Below, in pieces: positions 25,091 to 36,558 of a stretch of DNA of 64,000 nucleotides. Made by a program: the position numbers and the translations under genes. Within the stretch, counting starts at the first letter, position 1, and every line of letters starts with the position of its first letter. The notes under the pieces are model-generated. The model was not told the origin of the DNA and did not search any database. It was given only the letters and a program-made list of their open reading frames with translations. The stretch is from assembly GCF_040712315.1 (NCBI RefSeq), contig NC_134018.1, positions 14,342,835-14,406,834 of the forward strand, in the 5' to 3' direction. This DNA comes from Castanea sativa (Eukaryota > Streptophyta > Magnoliopsida > Fagales > Fagaceae).

Positions 25091-25903
25091 TGTGAGGGTA
25101 ATTGAGCCAAGCAGGAGTGTTGGGCCGTGGGCTGTGCCCGAGGACATATAGGAGCCCGATGATGGTCGAAAGGTTTAATTAGGTATTAGGATCAATGTGC
25201 TGAGAATAAGGAAAGATAATAACAAACTAGTGGTATCTCCTGAGGAGCTAAGCTTCCTCGGGAAAGCGTTGTGGAGGGTTAGAGCTCGGCCACCTTGAGA
25301 ATGTTGTGCAAGAGGTAACCATTCTTTTAAGTATACGATTTAGGAGAAGAAGATAGTAATAAAGGAAGAAATATTTGGGAATAAGGCTACTACTACCACA
25401 TTAAATTCTCTGCACCTAACCAATTGGCCACATTTATGTGGAAATGATACCTCAACGGTGATATCTCAGTTTACAGCTACTCACACTCACAAAGCTTCCA
25501 GGGGGTTTTTGATGGGATAAGCATCCAAGGGACTACATACGAGATCAACAAGTGGAGGGTTAGGATGAAGGATGGAGGGACTATATAAGGGAAATGCCCC
25601 CATAAAGAAAGGAGAATGATCAGAGGGAGAAAGAAAGAAAAAGAGAAATAAAGAGAACATCTTGTACTTAGAAAAACTTGAGTGAATATAAGAACATTTC
25701 ATCCTCAGACTTGATCGAGGAGTGTTATTTTCGTTAAATTGTGTCTTCTTGTATTCTTGCCATGAATCCATTCAATTGAGGCCCATACCTAAGTTGCTGA
25801 GACGTTTTCCTGTAAAATCCATTCTCTAACAAATATATTGTTTCGGGCTTGTTGGGCCATTATCCATTGTTGGTGGGCTGAGTGTCAAATTCCAGTCCTT
25901 ACA
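25091..25903 (+). mobile_element. solo LTR, 813 bp, 5-bp TSD
   Basis: It starts TGTGAGGG and ends CCTTACA. TAAAT lies on each side (25086-25090 and 25904-25908). A TATA-like ACTATATAAGGG at about 25580 is followed by a purine-rich leader, as in an LTR promoter. No internal retroelement sequence adjoins it, so this is a solo LTR left by LTR-LTR recombination. Confidence 0.85.
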
Positions 25904-26279
25904 TAAATAATTAGTCAATTTTTTTAAAAAAATAAACGTAATTAGTCACATATTAAATTCTTACCTAAATTTAATACTACTTATGATAATTTTTTTAAAT
26001 TTTTTTAATAAGGTAAAGCATATGGTGATTTTTGATGTGTGATAATTTTTTATTCAGTATATGTGATTGGTTTTTTCATTTTTCATTTTATAATTTATTA
26101 ATATTAGATTCTTAGCACTCATTAACTCACTTAGCACAAAAATTAAAAAACTTAAGTGGACACATGACACAAACTTAAGTGGATAATTATGGTGTAGTTC
26201 CCACATAAATTTAGATACAGGGCACAAAATTGGATTCTAATTTCAAATTCTAATTGAACTTTTTTTTAAGTTTTACCTG

Positions 26280-26283
<4 letters not shown>

Positions 26284-26314
<31 letters not shown>
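26284..26314. repeat. TA microsatellite
   Basis: About 15 TA dinucleotides directly abut the LTR-like segment that begins at 26315. Confidence 0.95.
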
Positions 26315-26316
<2 letters not shown>

Positions 26317-27004
26317 ATAAGGGCATTTTCGTCTAGCAAGAAGAGGGTTTCCTCATCCATTGGAACAAACGAACTTCGCTCACGCTCTACAGCCAACCAC
26401 CGTCTACCTCATGAGCTATCTATCAAGCATCACCTAGTTAGCCCAACAGTTGACCCATACGTAACAACCATTTGATGGAAGCTTAAGCCTATCGACAAAG
26501 AAGCGTCGGTACCCACTAGACCCTTGCATCACGTACCAGTAGACAGAGTGCCCATATCGATGGATGGATGACCATGTCGTTAGATGAGCATGGCGGGTCC
26601 TATTAGTTTTTACTTGCTCCTCAATTATAAGTCTCTACATGGAAATAATCCACTCACCATGCCCAAAGACCCTACAACACATTTGTATCTATTATGGTAA
26701 GGAGAGCCCTGAGATCATGGAACCTTCACTTCAAGATCCTCCCTATAAGGAAAACCCTTCAGACAGGGGATCTTGGCCAAGCCCTACACCACTATATAAG
26801 AACCAAACCTCTTACTCTCCCAGGTACACAGAAAAATCCCTAGCTCTCTCACTATAGAATTCTTGGAGATTTCTCATTCACTAACTTAACTTTTGAAGAG
26901 TCTTTGGCTGACCCCCACCGGTACTCTCTGTTTGGTTCTCATTTTCTTGTTCTTCAGGTACCCATTGGAGCATTCAAGGACAATCAACTCACTGATGATT
27001 TTTG

Positions 27005-27008
<4 letters not shown>
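26315..27008 (+). mobile_element. LTR-like segment between two TA runs
   Basis: It begins TGATAAGGGCATTTTCGTC and ends in TTTTTGTACA, giving TG...CA termini. A CACTATATAAGAACC promoter-like motif lies at about 26800, followed by a pyrimidine-rich leader. TA runs lie on both sides, so a short target duplication cannot be told from the repeat. I read it as a solo LTR; the boundaries are approximate. Confidence 0.6.
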
Positions 27009-27012
<4 letters not shown>

Positions 27013-27077
<65 letters not shown>

Positions 27078-27079
27078 TT
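27013..27079. repeat. TA microsatellite followed by poly(T)
   Basis: About 24 TA units run into about 19 T residues. Together with the TA run at 26284 it encloses the LTR-like segment. Confidence 0.95.
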
Positions 27080-28860
27080 GAGAACATTGCTTGAAGATAT
27101 TTGAATGATCTATACTCTATACTCGGTTTTGATCTTTTCCTTTTTCCTACGTTTGCTTTGTTGCTAATTCTTTTCCTTGTGAGTTGGTTGTCTTTTTTAG
27201 ACCCATGTTAGTGTCTCGGTTCAATTTGTTAGAGGCTCTTCGTCTAGCTTTCAGGCTTGAGTTAGTAGCTAATGTAAGAGTGCGGCTTATGTCTAGTGCT
27301 GCAGTGCACTGGAGCCGCACCGATTGTGACATGTATCCATTTTTTGACATGTGTCACAATCGCAACGCGTCTAGTGCACTAGAACATTGGACGTAAGCTA
27401 TGCCCCTAATGTAATTCCTTGATCCAATGATGTGATGTTATTCAATAAAGTTTCTAAAAAAAAAATTATTTAATATGATATGATAACGCTATTAGTTGTA
27501 CAGGTGGTTAATAAAATGAAAGAGGCAAAAATAAAAATTGAAGCCCAAATTTAAATATCGTTAATATGAAAACTTTGGCTAAGAGAAGTTGTATAAGGTT
27601 TTTATTTATTTATTTATTTTTTTTTTTGAGAAGATGATAAAGTTGTATTTGATGCTAAGAATTAAAAAAAATAGGGAAATGCTAAAGGATGCCCTTAGGA
27701 CAATAGTTAATAATTCATTTAAAGAAAGATTTTATTGGAAAAAAAAGATAATAAATGTTTTAACAGTTTTTTTCATTTCCCATAAAAATGGTGTCAAAAG
27801 TTTCTTAAAATGATTTTTAACAATTATTCTAAGGGTACTCATTAGCATGACCCCTAAAAATATTATGGATTCTTCTTTTCTATTCCTTCGCATAAAATTT
27901 CAAAAAAATTGCACAATATAGAAAACAAAGAATAAGAAGTCTTCAAAAATACTAGTATACGAGTACAACTTATGAGTACTCAAAGTTAAAATCAAATTGA
28001 AATTTATGACCAACAAAAACAAACAAGACACTACTTTAAAAAAAAGGATTTGAAGTAGTGGTGACCAACCATCTCTCTCCTCTGGAGAAACTCAAGATGC
28101 AAACGGTAAAAGGTAATAATTTATGAAATATTTTTATAATTTTTATATTTCTCATAAATATGGTATTAATTTTTTTAAAATGATCAATTAATAAGTGGTT
28201 TAAGGACACGTATTGATGAGATCTTAAGCATCAAAGCTTCGCTAACAAACAACATCCTGCATGCGGCATTCCAAGAAAGCAAAACCATACCACCACGCCA
28301 AATGCCTAATTGGTGGTAGCACTGGTACTGTGGTACTTAATAAAAGGAAAGAGGAAACAAATAACCCCTTTTTTTTTTTTTTTGAGAATCGAAATAACCC
28401 TTAATTAAGATATCTTTAATATGATTTCTGTTTGGAGCTTAGCATTTATAATCGATGTTGTGCTTGAATGGGATGACTTGGCTTTAGTCAAAATGATACA
28501 GCGATACCATAATCCTACAACTACTTATAAGGACACTTGCTTGAAGATATTTGAATGTTCTATGCTCGGTTTCCACCTTTTCTTTTTTCCAATGTTTGCT
28601 TTATTGCTTGTGTTTTTTAGACCATGTATGTGTCTCGGTTTTGTTGGAGGATGTTCTTCTAACTTTTAAGCTGTTGATGTAATGCTGTGGTATTATTCAA
28701 TAAAATTTCTATATTTTTACTCCAAAAAAAAAAAAAAAAAAAGATATCCTAATATGACAATGTTATGATAATTTTTACGGGTAGTTAATAAAATGAAAGA
28801 GACAAAAATAAAAATTAAAGCCAAATTTAGATATCTTTAATATGACAACCTGACTATGTG
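27080..28860. repeat. diverged copies of a poly(A)-ended repeat
   Basis: Segments at about 22015-23000, 24240-24590, 27080-27460 and 28400-28745 share blocks such as ACACTTGCTTGAAGATA, GTGTCTCGGTT and TTATTCAATAAARTTTCT. The 28.4-kb copy ends in an 18-base poly(A) run at 28724-28742. The form recalls the 3' ends of plant LINEs, but no reverse transcriptase is visible, so the class is open. Confidence 0.5.
27287..27400. mobile_element. small foldback element
   Basis: GCTTATGTCTAGTGC at the left and GCACTAG-ACGTAAGC at the right pair as inverted arms, together with ATTGTGACATGT and ACATGTGTCACAAT inside. A related palindrome occurs at 52738-52862. Confidence 0.55.
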
Positions 28861-29980
28861 TTAGGAGCTCAACGAGTTGCTGATGATGGCATGAAGAATT
28901 GGAGTGCTTGGACAACATCAGGCCAGTCTCTTGGCTCAATGTTTTCTCAAGACACCAATGGCTCCTCATGCCTATTTAGTGAAGCTCCTAACTGCTCTTT
29001 GAGGGGGACAAGCTCGGTCTCCTTGCTGGATTCAGAATGATGAGCATGATGAGGGGGCAGCATGTGGAGGTACCTTACTCCACATGATGTCCTAAGGCCA
29101 TGGCAGAGGAGGGCCATGGTGGGCAAAGACAGATTTTGATGATGGGCAGTAGCAGGTGGTGCTGACCCTTTGTGATGGTGCATGTCATTGGTGGCTTGGT
29201 TGATGGTTGCTTTGTGTGTGGGCTTGGTGGCTTTAGTGCAAGGTAGTGCTGGGTTGTTGTGATGATTATATGCTGTGCAAGGCATTGGGCTGGTTGGTGC
29301 TGGCAGAATGCATGGACTTGTGTGAGTGGATTGATGGCAGTTACTTGATGTGTTGCATATGAGCATGCTGTGTGGGCTGTGATGCTGATGAGAAGGGCTT
29401 AGGTAGGGGCCAAACTTCTAAGACGTGATGGAATAATCATGTGTGGGCTGCTGGAGCATGGGTAGAGGCCCCATGATGATGTGCTGAGACATGGGCTAGC
29501 ATGTGCAGAGTGTGCAGTAGTAGTTATCAGCAATTACTAAGCAGTTTCTAGCTTACTAGATGTTCAGACCTGCTGTGTAGGGGTTGGAAACGTGAAGAGC
29601 AAACCAAGACGACATCAGTTGAATGTGTTCTAAGTCAGACCGTATGTGGCAGCAAGTCCTAGACAAGGGGCAGTTACTTGGCAGTAACTGCCATGACAGT
29701 TATTTTTGTGCATTTATCCTAGGCTGTTGGGGCTGTCAACAACAGAGTATGTATTTTGCCTTAGAGAATTTCGTGTGTATTCTCCAAACTTCCTTTGTAC
29801 TTGAATATTGAGTAATAACGGTTGGGGTTGGTGCCCTGTAAATATTGTGTGTACAATGTGTGTGTAAATTCCCTTGATAATTCTGTTCTAAGTGTTCTTG
29901 CAGTGTGTGTGTGTGGTGTATTGGTTGAGACTAAGTTAGGGGGCTTAGTGCCATCACAAGCAGAAAAATTAAAAGAAAAA
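28861..29980 (+). other. unassigned, possibly retroelement-derived sequence
   Basis: This block is richer in GC and in TG/GTG words than its surroundings. It ends in LTR-like sequence (GAATATTGAGTAATAA, CCCTGTAAATATTGTG) and abuts the truncated copia LTR at 29981. Open frames on either strand show no domain. It replaces the outer part of the copia 3' LTR. Confidence 0.35.
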
Positions 29981-30095
29981 TTGATCACTACACTTTCTAG
30001 CAGCTACACTAGCCTTTTGAGTACTCCTTCTAATTTTGATTGCAACACCCTGTTGTACCTCATATTGCTGTAATCTTTACTCCTCATTTTTAACA
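29981..30095 (-). mobile_element. truncated 3' LTR of the copia element
   Basis: These 115 bp align with 40002-40121 at roughly 80 percent or better, judged by eye. Shared blocks are TTGATCACTACA, TGCAACACCC and TGTAATCTTT. On the minus strand it starts TGTTAAAAATGAGG directly after a polypurine tract. The rest of this LTR is missing. Confidence 0.75.
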
Positions 30096-30109
30096 CTCCC
30101 TCTCAAGAG
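30096..30109 (-). promoter_or_regulatory. polypurine tract of the copia element
   Basis: The minus strand reads CTCTTGAGAGGGAG immediately before the LTR start TGTTAAAA, which is the standard plus-strand priming site of LTR retrotransposons. Confidence 0.7.
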
Positions 30110-32043
30110 CAAAACTCTTGCATCTTGATTCTCCATTGTTTGTTTAGGATGCTAAATACAATGAGCAAAGATATTGATTAAGCCTAACCTCCTTAGCAAC
30201 CTTTGGTAATTATCTAGGATTTTTGGATAACACATAAAATGTTTTAATTGTCCCATCCAGAATTTTATTTCTAACTATATGGCAATCTGCTTCAATGTGT
30301 TTAGACCTTTCATGGAACACAAGATTGCCAAAGACGTACAATGCTGCCTGGTTATCACAATACATCAATGCTGGCTTTTCTTGTGTGATGTGCAAGTCAC
30401 TCAACAAGTATAATATCCAAGTTAATTCACAAGTAGTAGTGGCCATGAACTTGTATTCTGCTTCTACAGATGATCTAGACACCACACTCTGCTTCTTGGA
30501 CCTCCAAGATACCAAGGCATTGCCTAAGAATACACAGAAAGTAAGAGACTTCCTAGTATCATTGCACCCTGCCCAATCTGCATCATAGTAGGCCTTAAGT
30601 TGTAAATCTGACACTGCAGGATAGAATACACCTTGCCCCGGTGTGCCTTTAATGTACTGTAGAATCCTTGTTGCTGCCCTCATATGTGGTACCTTAGGTT
30701 GAGATAAAAATTGACTAAGTCTATACACTGCATAGGTGATATTTGGCCTACTTAGAGTTAAGTACATCAACTTCCCAATTAGTCCCATGTTCTATCCAAC
30801 ATCTTTAATCAATTCTCCTTTACCCAATCATTCCTACCTCTTGAAGGATCTCAAGGGCATACTTCCTTTGATTCAAACTAATTCATTTCTCACTTCTTGC
30901 AATTTCCAATCTTGAGAAAAACTTAAGCGAGCCAAGGTCTTTAATCCCAAATTTCTAGTCCAATAGTGACTTTAAGGCTACAACACAACTTGAATCATTG
31001 CCTGCGATAATCATGTCATCTATAAAGACAAGCAAGACAATAAACAAAGAACCTTCTCCATGAACAAAAAGTGAATGATCAGCTTGTGCTTGTTGAAAAC
31101 AAGGTGCAAAATGGTGACTGAGAGTTTGGCATTCCATTGCCTAGAAGCCTGCTTCAAGCCATAAAGGGACTTGACTAACTTACAAACCAATGGAGTGGAT
31201 GGATTGGAAGATAAGGACTCCCTCTTATAGTGATAACTAGGTGGTAAGCTCATGTATACCTCTTTTTCAAGATCCCCATGAAGAAAGACATTATTAATGT
31301 CTAGTTGATGTTGCGGCCATCCCTTGGTAAAGGCAAAACTATCAATGCTAGGTCGCGAACAGCTGGAAAACCATCGGGCCTTCGTTCGACCACCCGTCGT
31401 GGCAACGCCCCCGTGTGCGCAGGTCCCGTTAGAGGCCCCTATCGATAATGGTGTGGTTCACGTGGAGCTTCGGGTGCTCTCTCTCTCTTAGGGGAGGAAG
31501 TTAGGTCTACCTTTGGAGGTGTGGCAGGAATCTTGACCAAATTTTAGGTGATTACCAAAGGTAAGTGAAGTCAGCACCAATCATTGAGTTTTTCTAAGGT
31601 GTGCTGGTCACCTGTTTCTAGTTAATTTTATTACCAATCCTAGGTTAAGAAAAATGACATTTTTCCTAATCAATTTTGATGGCAAAAAATCTTAATTCTT
31701 GAGTCCAAAAATTTGGTTACGTGTGGGGAAAGTGTTAGGCACCCCATAATGCCTATCTAAGGACAGTTTTTTGTTTTGATAAAACCTTAATTTTTTGAAA
31801 TTGGTAGAAAAAACATGATTTTGACATTGGCTTTTGGGGCTTTGCATGCATGGAGGGCTTTGAGGTTTGGCTTTTGAATGGGTATGATCTCAATCTATGC
31901 TTTCCTAAGGCATTCGGGCAAAGTACTAGATTTCCACGGAAAAAATCCAATGACATAACACCTTACTTTCGCGGCAGAAATTAGGCATCACTTTGCCTTA
32001 GGTGACATGGACAGTGACAATCAAACCGGAAGGGGCGAGCAGG

Positions 32044-32063
32044 TATATATATATATATATATA
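32044..32063. repeat. TA microsatellite, left edge of the pararetroviral fragment
   Basis: Ten TA units lie exactly where the sequence changes from LTR-like to virus-like. Confidence 0.9.
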
Positions 32064-33554
32064 GGATGTTATCCATATCATCTGAATCATCTGGATTAGG
32101 AATAATGGTTGTGACTAGCATTTTGAAATGCTCGTACCAAAGATTTAGACTTTTGTTCATAGCCTTGCTTCTCAGAATACGAGTTTGTAAATCTGAAGGC
32201 AAGTTGGCAGTAGCACTTCTCAGGGTAGTTCGAGTCTTAAGACTGAACTTGGTATAATCAGTGCCCATGATAGTCATTTTATCCATTGAATGGATATCCT
32301 CTTTGCCAGAGAGTTGACTAGTTAAGACTTCATTCATAGCCTCAAGGTTAACTAGGTGAATTTCTAATGCTTTGAGGGTTTTTTGAAAAAAGGTCTTGGT
32401 TTTTTCTGGTGTAGGCAAAGTGAAGGTTATCAAGGAGGCATTTAATGGAGTAGGGTAAGTCTGTGTATGTTTCATTATTGAATTGCAAAGCCCTGGATAA
32501 AACTTCCTGTAAAACAATAGCCATATCACCATTGGAATATGTCACTGTTGGAGTGACAAGTTCCTGAAGGGATGTTGATCCTCTATGGCTGGTAGAAGAT
32601 GCACCTTCATGCATTACAAGAGACTGTCCCGCTGGTAGTCTTTTGTCTTGAGGATTGCCCCTTGCGGGTGCTTTCCCCTTGCCCTTCTTCTCTGCTGAAG
32701 AAGTCATTGTCCACTTACTAGTAGTATTAAATATTGCTCTTTCTTTATCCTGCCAAGAAAGGTTTGGGTTATTTGAGATTTTCAAATAATTGTTGAAAAA
32801 CTTTTTTCTTTTAAAACTGATGGATGCAGAGATGCAAATATTTTCATGATGGATGCATGATGACAATTGATTGGAGTTAAAAGAATCATCAATTGTGTTG
32901 GTTGAACCAAGGTACTGGACTTGATTATAAGATGAAGGAGTTTGGATGGAGACAGTACTGAGAGTTTTTGATTTGGAAGCTTTCTAGAGGGAGTTAAGTT
33001 CCCAAGGTTCAGGGCTTCTCATGAACTCAAACTTGATAGACTGGCCAAAAGGATGGGTTGTGATACCTTCATTGTCTATGATAAAAGGGTATAATAAACA
33101 CAAAAAAGGATTTCCTAAGATGACTCTATCTGTCATGTTTTTGACAAGGACAAATTTTTTCATAAAGGATATGCCGCCTTGGCAAACCTCAGCTTGTGGA
33201 ATATTGAAATCAATTTGCATTCTTCCGCCACTTGCGGGTGTTAATCTCTCCTTGGATTTCTTAAAATACTTGGAGGGAATGATTCCTTCTTGAATGCAAT
33301 TAAGATCAGCACCTGAATCAATTAAAGCTATGACCTCAAATTTAAAATCTTTGCTGATGATAATCCTGACTTTGGAATGCCATTTATGGAAGTTAATCCT
33401 ACTGATGGTATCTAAGAACAAATCTTTGCTGGGTTCTTGGATAAGATCAGCTATAGGGTTAACTGCTTGATCAACTTCATCATCTGAGGGACCTACCTCA
33501 TTGCTTTGATGAGAAGTGTTTTCCAAAAGTTGGATTCTTCGATTGAGAAGATCA
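32064..33554 (-). pseudogene. endogenous pararetrovirus-like polyprotein fragment (protease region)
   Basis: Seen: the minus-strand frame 33601-32984 has an aspartic protease active site DSGAD at about 33319, followed by the flap-like and VILGNPF segments expected of retroviral-type proteases. It runs in frame to a stop, after which a Lys/Gly-rich start (TSSAEKKGKGKAPARG) and a helical region follow in two frames (32866-32348 and 32532-31981). Known: Caulimoviridae carry such a protease ahead of RT, and inserted copies are common in dicot genomes. RT and RNase H are absent here, so the piece cannot be functional. Inferred: florendovirus/petuvirus-like origin; a gypsy-type origin is the alternative. 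Multiple stops and frameshifts are present. Confidence 0.5.
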
Positions 33555-33568
33555 TATATATATATATA
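33555..33568. repeat. TA microsatellite, right edge of the pararetroviral fragment
   Basis: Seven TA units followed by CACACA abut the start of the virus-like frame. This mirrors the TA run on the other side. Confidence 0.9.
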
Positions 33569-34379
33569 CACACATACATCATGCACAATGCAAGCACACA
33601 TAGTAGGAAAGTAAATGCCTACATCCCTAGAGCATGACCCAAAATATAGTTGCAGGAAAGTAAACAGAGGTTGCCATACTCTAGAGATGAGGACGAATGG
33701 TACATGACATGATATACCTAATACAACTCATCTAAGAGAGAAAGTAGGGAGGAAGGAAGAGGGTTTAAAAGTGTACACAACCAATTGGGAGAGGCTAGAC
33801 CCCTAAATCTACTGAACATAGCCACTTGGCTTATATTCACATACTCGCATCCTCACCCTTTTTGCTTACGCTTGGGAGACCATGCCCTATCTCCATGCGT
33901 CCTTGCTCCATATGTGTACATGCAAAGGCAAAATATGAAACTAGCAAATAAGCAATGGAAGGAAAAGATGCAAAAAGCGTATGAAAGAGGCATAAAGTAG
34001 ATAATCATGATAGATATGGCAAGCAAAGAAACAAGAAAGCAAGCAAACAAGCGAGAAGGAAAACTAGCAAGAAAGTAAACAAAAGGTGGTGTCCATGAGG
34101 GACAAATGTTGGTTTGGATCGAATGTCCATAACTCCATTTTGTTGAAGCATGGACGACACACTAATAAGCAAGACTTATGCATGGACATGTGAGAAAGCG
34201 TGTAAAGATGCATAAAAAGCCAACAGGTGGCGCGAACAAACATGGTAAGCATAGCATCACAAGGAGCAAAAATGGAAGGGAATGTACAAAGCAACCTGGC
34301 ATCTGGAGATGCTTCCTAAATGGTCACATCTGAACAAGGCCTCATGGGCATCGTATGTAACCAAACAAGATCAAGCCTG

Positions 34380-35060
34380 CAAAGGGCGTCAAGCATGGCA
34401 AAGCCTAGAACAAGCATAAAGCATAGAAGCAAATAAGCATAGACATGCAAATAGGATGATCCAAACCCTTTGATATGGACCTTGGTGTATGGATGATAAA
34501 AAAGATCATAGGGTCCTAATTATTAGGCCAAAACACAAAAAAAATGTGATAAAAGGAACAAAAGGGCTATAATAGCACATGGCATTACAAACAAGGTCTA
34601 GGCCTAAGCACATAAACATGGCGTGAAGCACGCAAGCACATAGATGATGGCATATAAGCATCGATCTAAGCATGTAAACACACCGGTCTACACATATAAG
34701 CATGGAAATGCGCATGTAAGCATGTGGATATACATCTAAGCATGTAGATATAAACATAAAGGCATTGGAGAACGCAAACCCAAGCATACAAGCATGTGAC
34801 CGACATGGACATAGGCATAGGAGAATATAACATGCCTACAAACATGTAGATCTAAGCAAGGCATAGCTGGAGACATAATATCAAGCGTGTGAGCATGTAG
34901 ACCCAAACATCAGTACATGGGAAAGAAAAGATCTAAGCATCTAAAGCATGGCATAAAGCATAAAACATGTAGAAGAGGCAACTAACACATGAAAAAACAT
35001 GGAAGCATATGGAAATAAGCTAAAAAGCATGCTCAAAGCAAGATAAAGCAAGAATCATGC
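34380..35060. repeat. degenerate AAGCAT-rich array
   Basis: The words AAGCAT, CATGTA and ACATG recur every 10-25 bp over about 650 bp with no fixed period. It lies inside the 4.7-kb insertion and probably belongs to its non-coding LTR or leader region. Confidence 0.7.
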
Positions 35061-36383
35061 TAGATAAAGCAATAAATCATGTTATTAAGGAAAAAAGAGT
35101 AAGATAAATGCTAGAACAAGATTTAGAAAGTTAGGGGTGTGGGTAGTAGCTAAAAAGCTACATCCACGCCCTTAAACCCCAAATCCAAGGTGTAGAACCA
35201 ATGAAAAGAAGATTGGGTATAAGGGTAATACCTTGTATTTTTGGTGAAGAGAAGAATCAAGAGGCTTTGATTTGTTTTGTGAGTATTTTTGTGGGTAAAA
35301 AAGTTTTTGGAAGAGAGAGGCAATGTGTAGGAAATGTCCAGGCAGAGAGCAGGACCTAGGAAAGTCTTTTTTTTTTTTTGGTCTAGAGGTGTCTAGGGCC
35401 TTTTATAGCCCCGACACAAATTACGAGGCGGCGGCCCTTCAAGGGCTATCACCTTCAAATGGTCCTGGATGGGGTTGATCTTGATACCCCTGAAAAGATT
35501 TTGACTTTCAGTTTCTAAAAGGGTATAAAACTCGAAAATCCAACGATCAGATCAAAAGTTATGGCTCTGGGAAGTTAGTGATGCATCAATTGGCGCATTA
35601 ACCCGATTTTCATGATATCTCGGTTGTTCTAACTTTGATTTCAACCCATAAATAGTCGTTGGACTGAGAATTTGATAATCTTCACAATAGCGTTGGTTTC
35701 AACCCGTTTTGACGGTTAAATCAAAATTAGGGTTTTTGGGGCCTGCTAGGAGTCAACTTTGGGTTAAAATTACCAAATTTTATTGAAAAGCTCGGGTTTG
35801 ATGTAAACTATGAAAGGTGCTATTTTAGGGGATTTTGACTTTGTTTGCCTTTTAGTCAACCTAGGGTTGACCAGGGGCATTTGGTCATTTTAGTTGAAAA
35901 AGGCACTTTGGGTGCTCTAGTGTCTGAACGGGTTGCGCCACGTCATTCTGAATGTTCTTGCGGCGCCATGGAGAGATAATATTTTGGGATTTTTCGGGGT
36001 TTGGTACGAAAATTAAGGGCGGACAAAATATGGTATCAACAAAGAGCAAGCAAAACTCTAACTGAAACAGTTTTGCTATAGGAGAAAATGTTTCCAGAAA
36101 ATCAAGGCTTTCCCTTTGTGTGTAGCCTTTAGCCATCAAATGTGCCTTGTACCTTTCCACAATCCCATCAGGATTAAGCTTAATGCTATACACCCACTTA
36201 CAGCTAATAGGACTTTTACCAGGTGGTAGTGGGGTAAGAACCTAAGTGTGAGTCTTCTCAAGTGCCTCAATTTCCTTATCCATCGCTGCTCTCTAAGCTA
36301 GATCTTGAATTGCTTGAGAAAAACTAGCAGGCTCTTAATGATAAGCACCGATGGTCATAAGATAGGACAGTAAGGAGGATCCA

Positions 36384-36558
36384 TGTGATGCCCCAATTTG
36401 ATTGATTGTGTGATGTGTGTAAGTGTGTGATTAGTCCCACATCGGGTATTTACTGGGTTGAATTGAGCTTTATTAACAACTGCAAGGAGCCTCAATTGTG
36501 ACTAGTACTTTTGAGGTATAGCGCAGATGTGGCTAGCGCTTTTCCTTGGGTCGTTACA
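36384..36558. mobile_element. TRIM-like solo LTR, 175 bp, 5-bp TSD
   Basis: It starts TGTGATGCCCC and ends TCGTTACA. ATCCA lies on each side (36379-36383 and 36559-36563). It includes TAGTCCCACATCGGG, a phrase typical of small plant TRIM elements. It interrupts copia polyprotein sequence whose two sides continue across it, so it came later. Confidence 0.85.

Larger units (their letters stand above)
31351..36041 (-). mobile_element. 4.7-kb insertion inside the copia RT
   Basis: Copia RT coding runs up to 36042 and resumes at about 31350, so the stretch between is foreign. On the minus strand it starts TGTTGATACCATATTTTGTCC, an LTR-like start. It has a strong promoter motif GGCTATAAAAGGCCC (complement of 35396-35410). 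At about 31720-31770 is the phrase GTGGGGAAAGTGTTAGGCACC, known from gypsy-type LTRs. No intact polyprotein and no clear target duplication are visible. I take it as a rearranged, non-autonomous LTR element carrying a pararetroviral piece. Confidence 0.6.

Noticed and set aside
25487..25771. 94-residue minus-strand frame
   Set aside because: It lies wholly inside the solo LTR at 25091-25903, antisense to its promoter motif, with no domain.
28947..29366. 139-residue minus-strand frame rich in His, Thr and Pro
   Set aside because: It is the complement of TG/GTG-rich repeat-like sequence. The composition is biased and no domain is visible.
30295..30588. 97-residue plus-strand frame
   Set aside because: Antisense shadow of the copia RNase H region.
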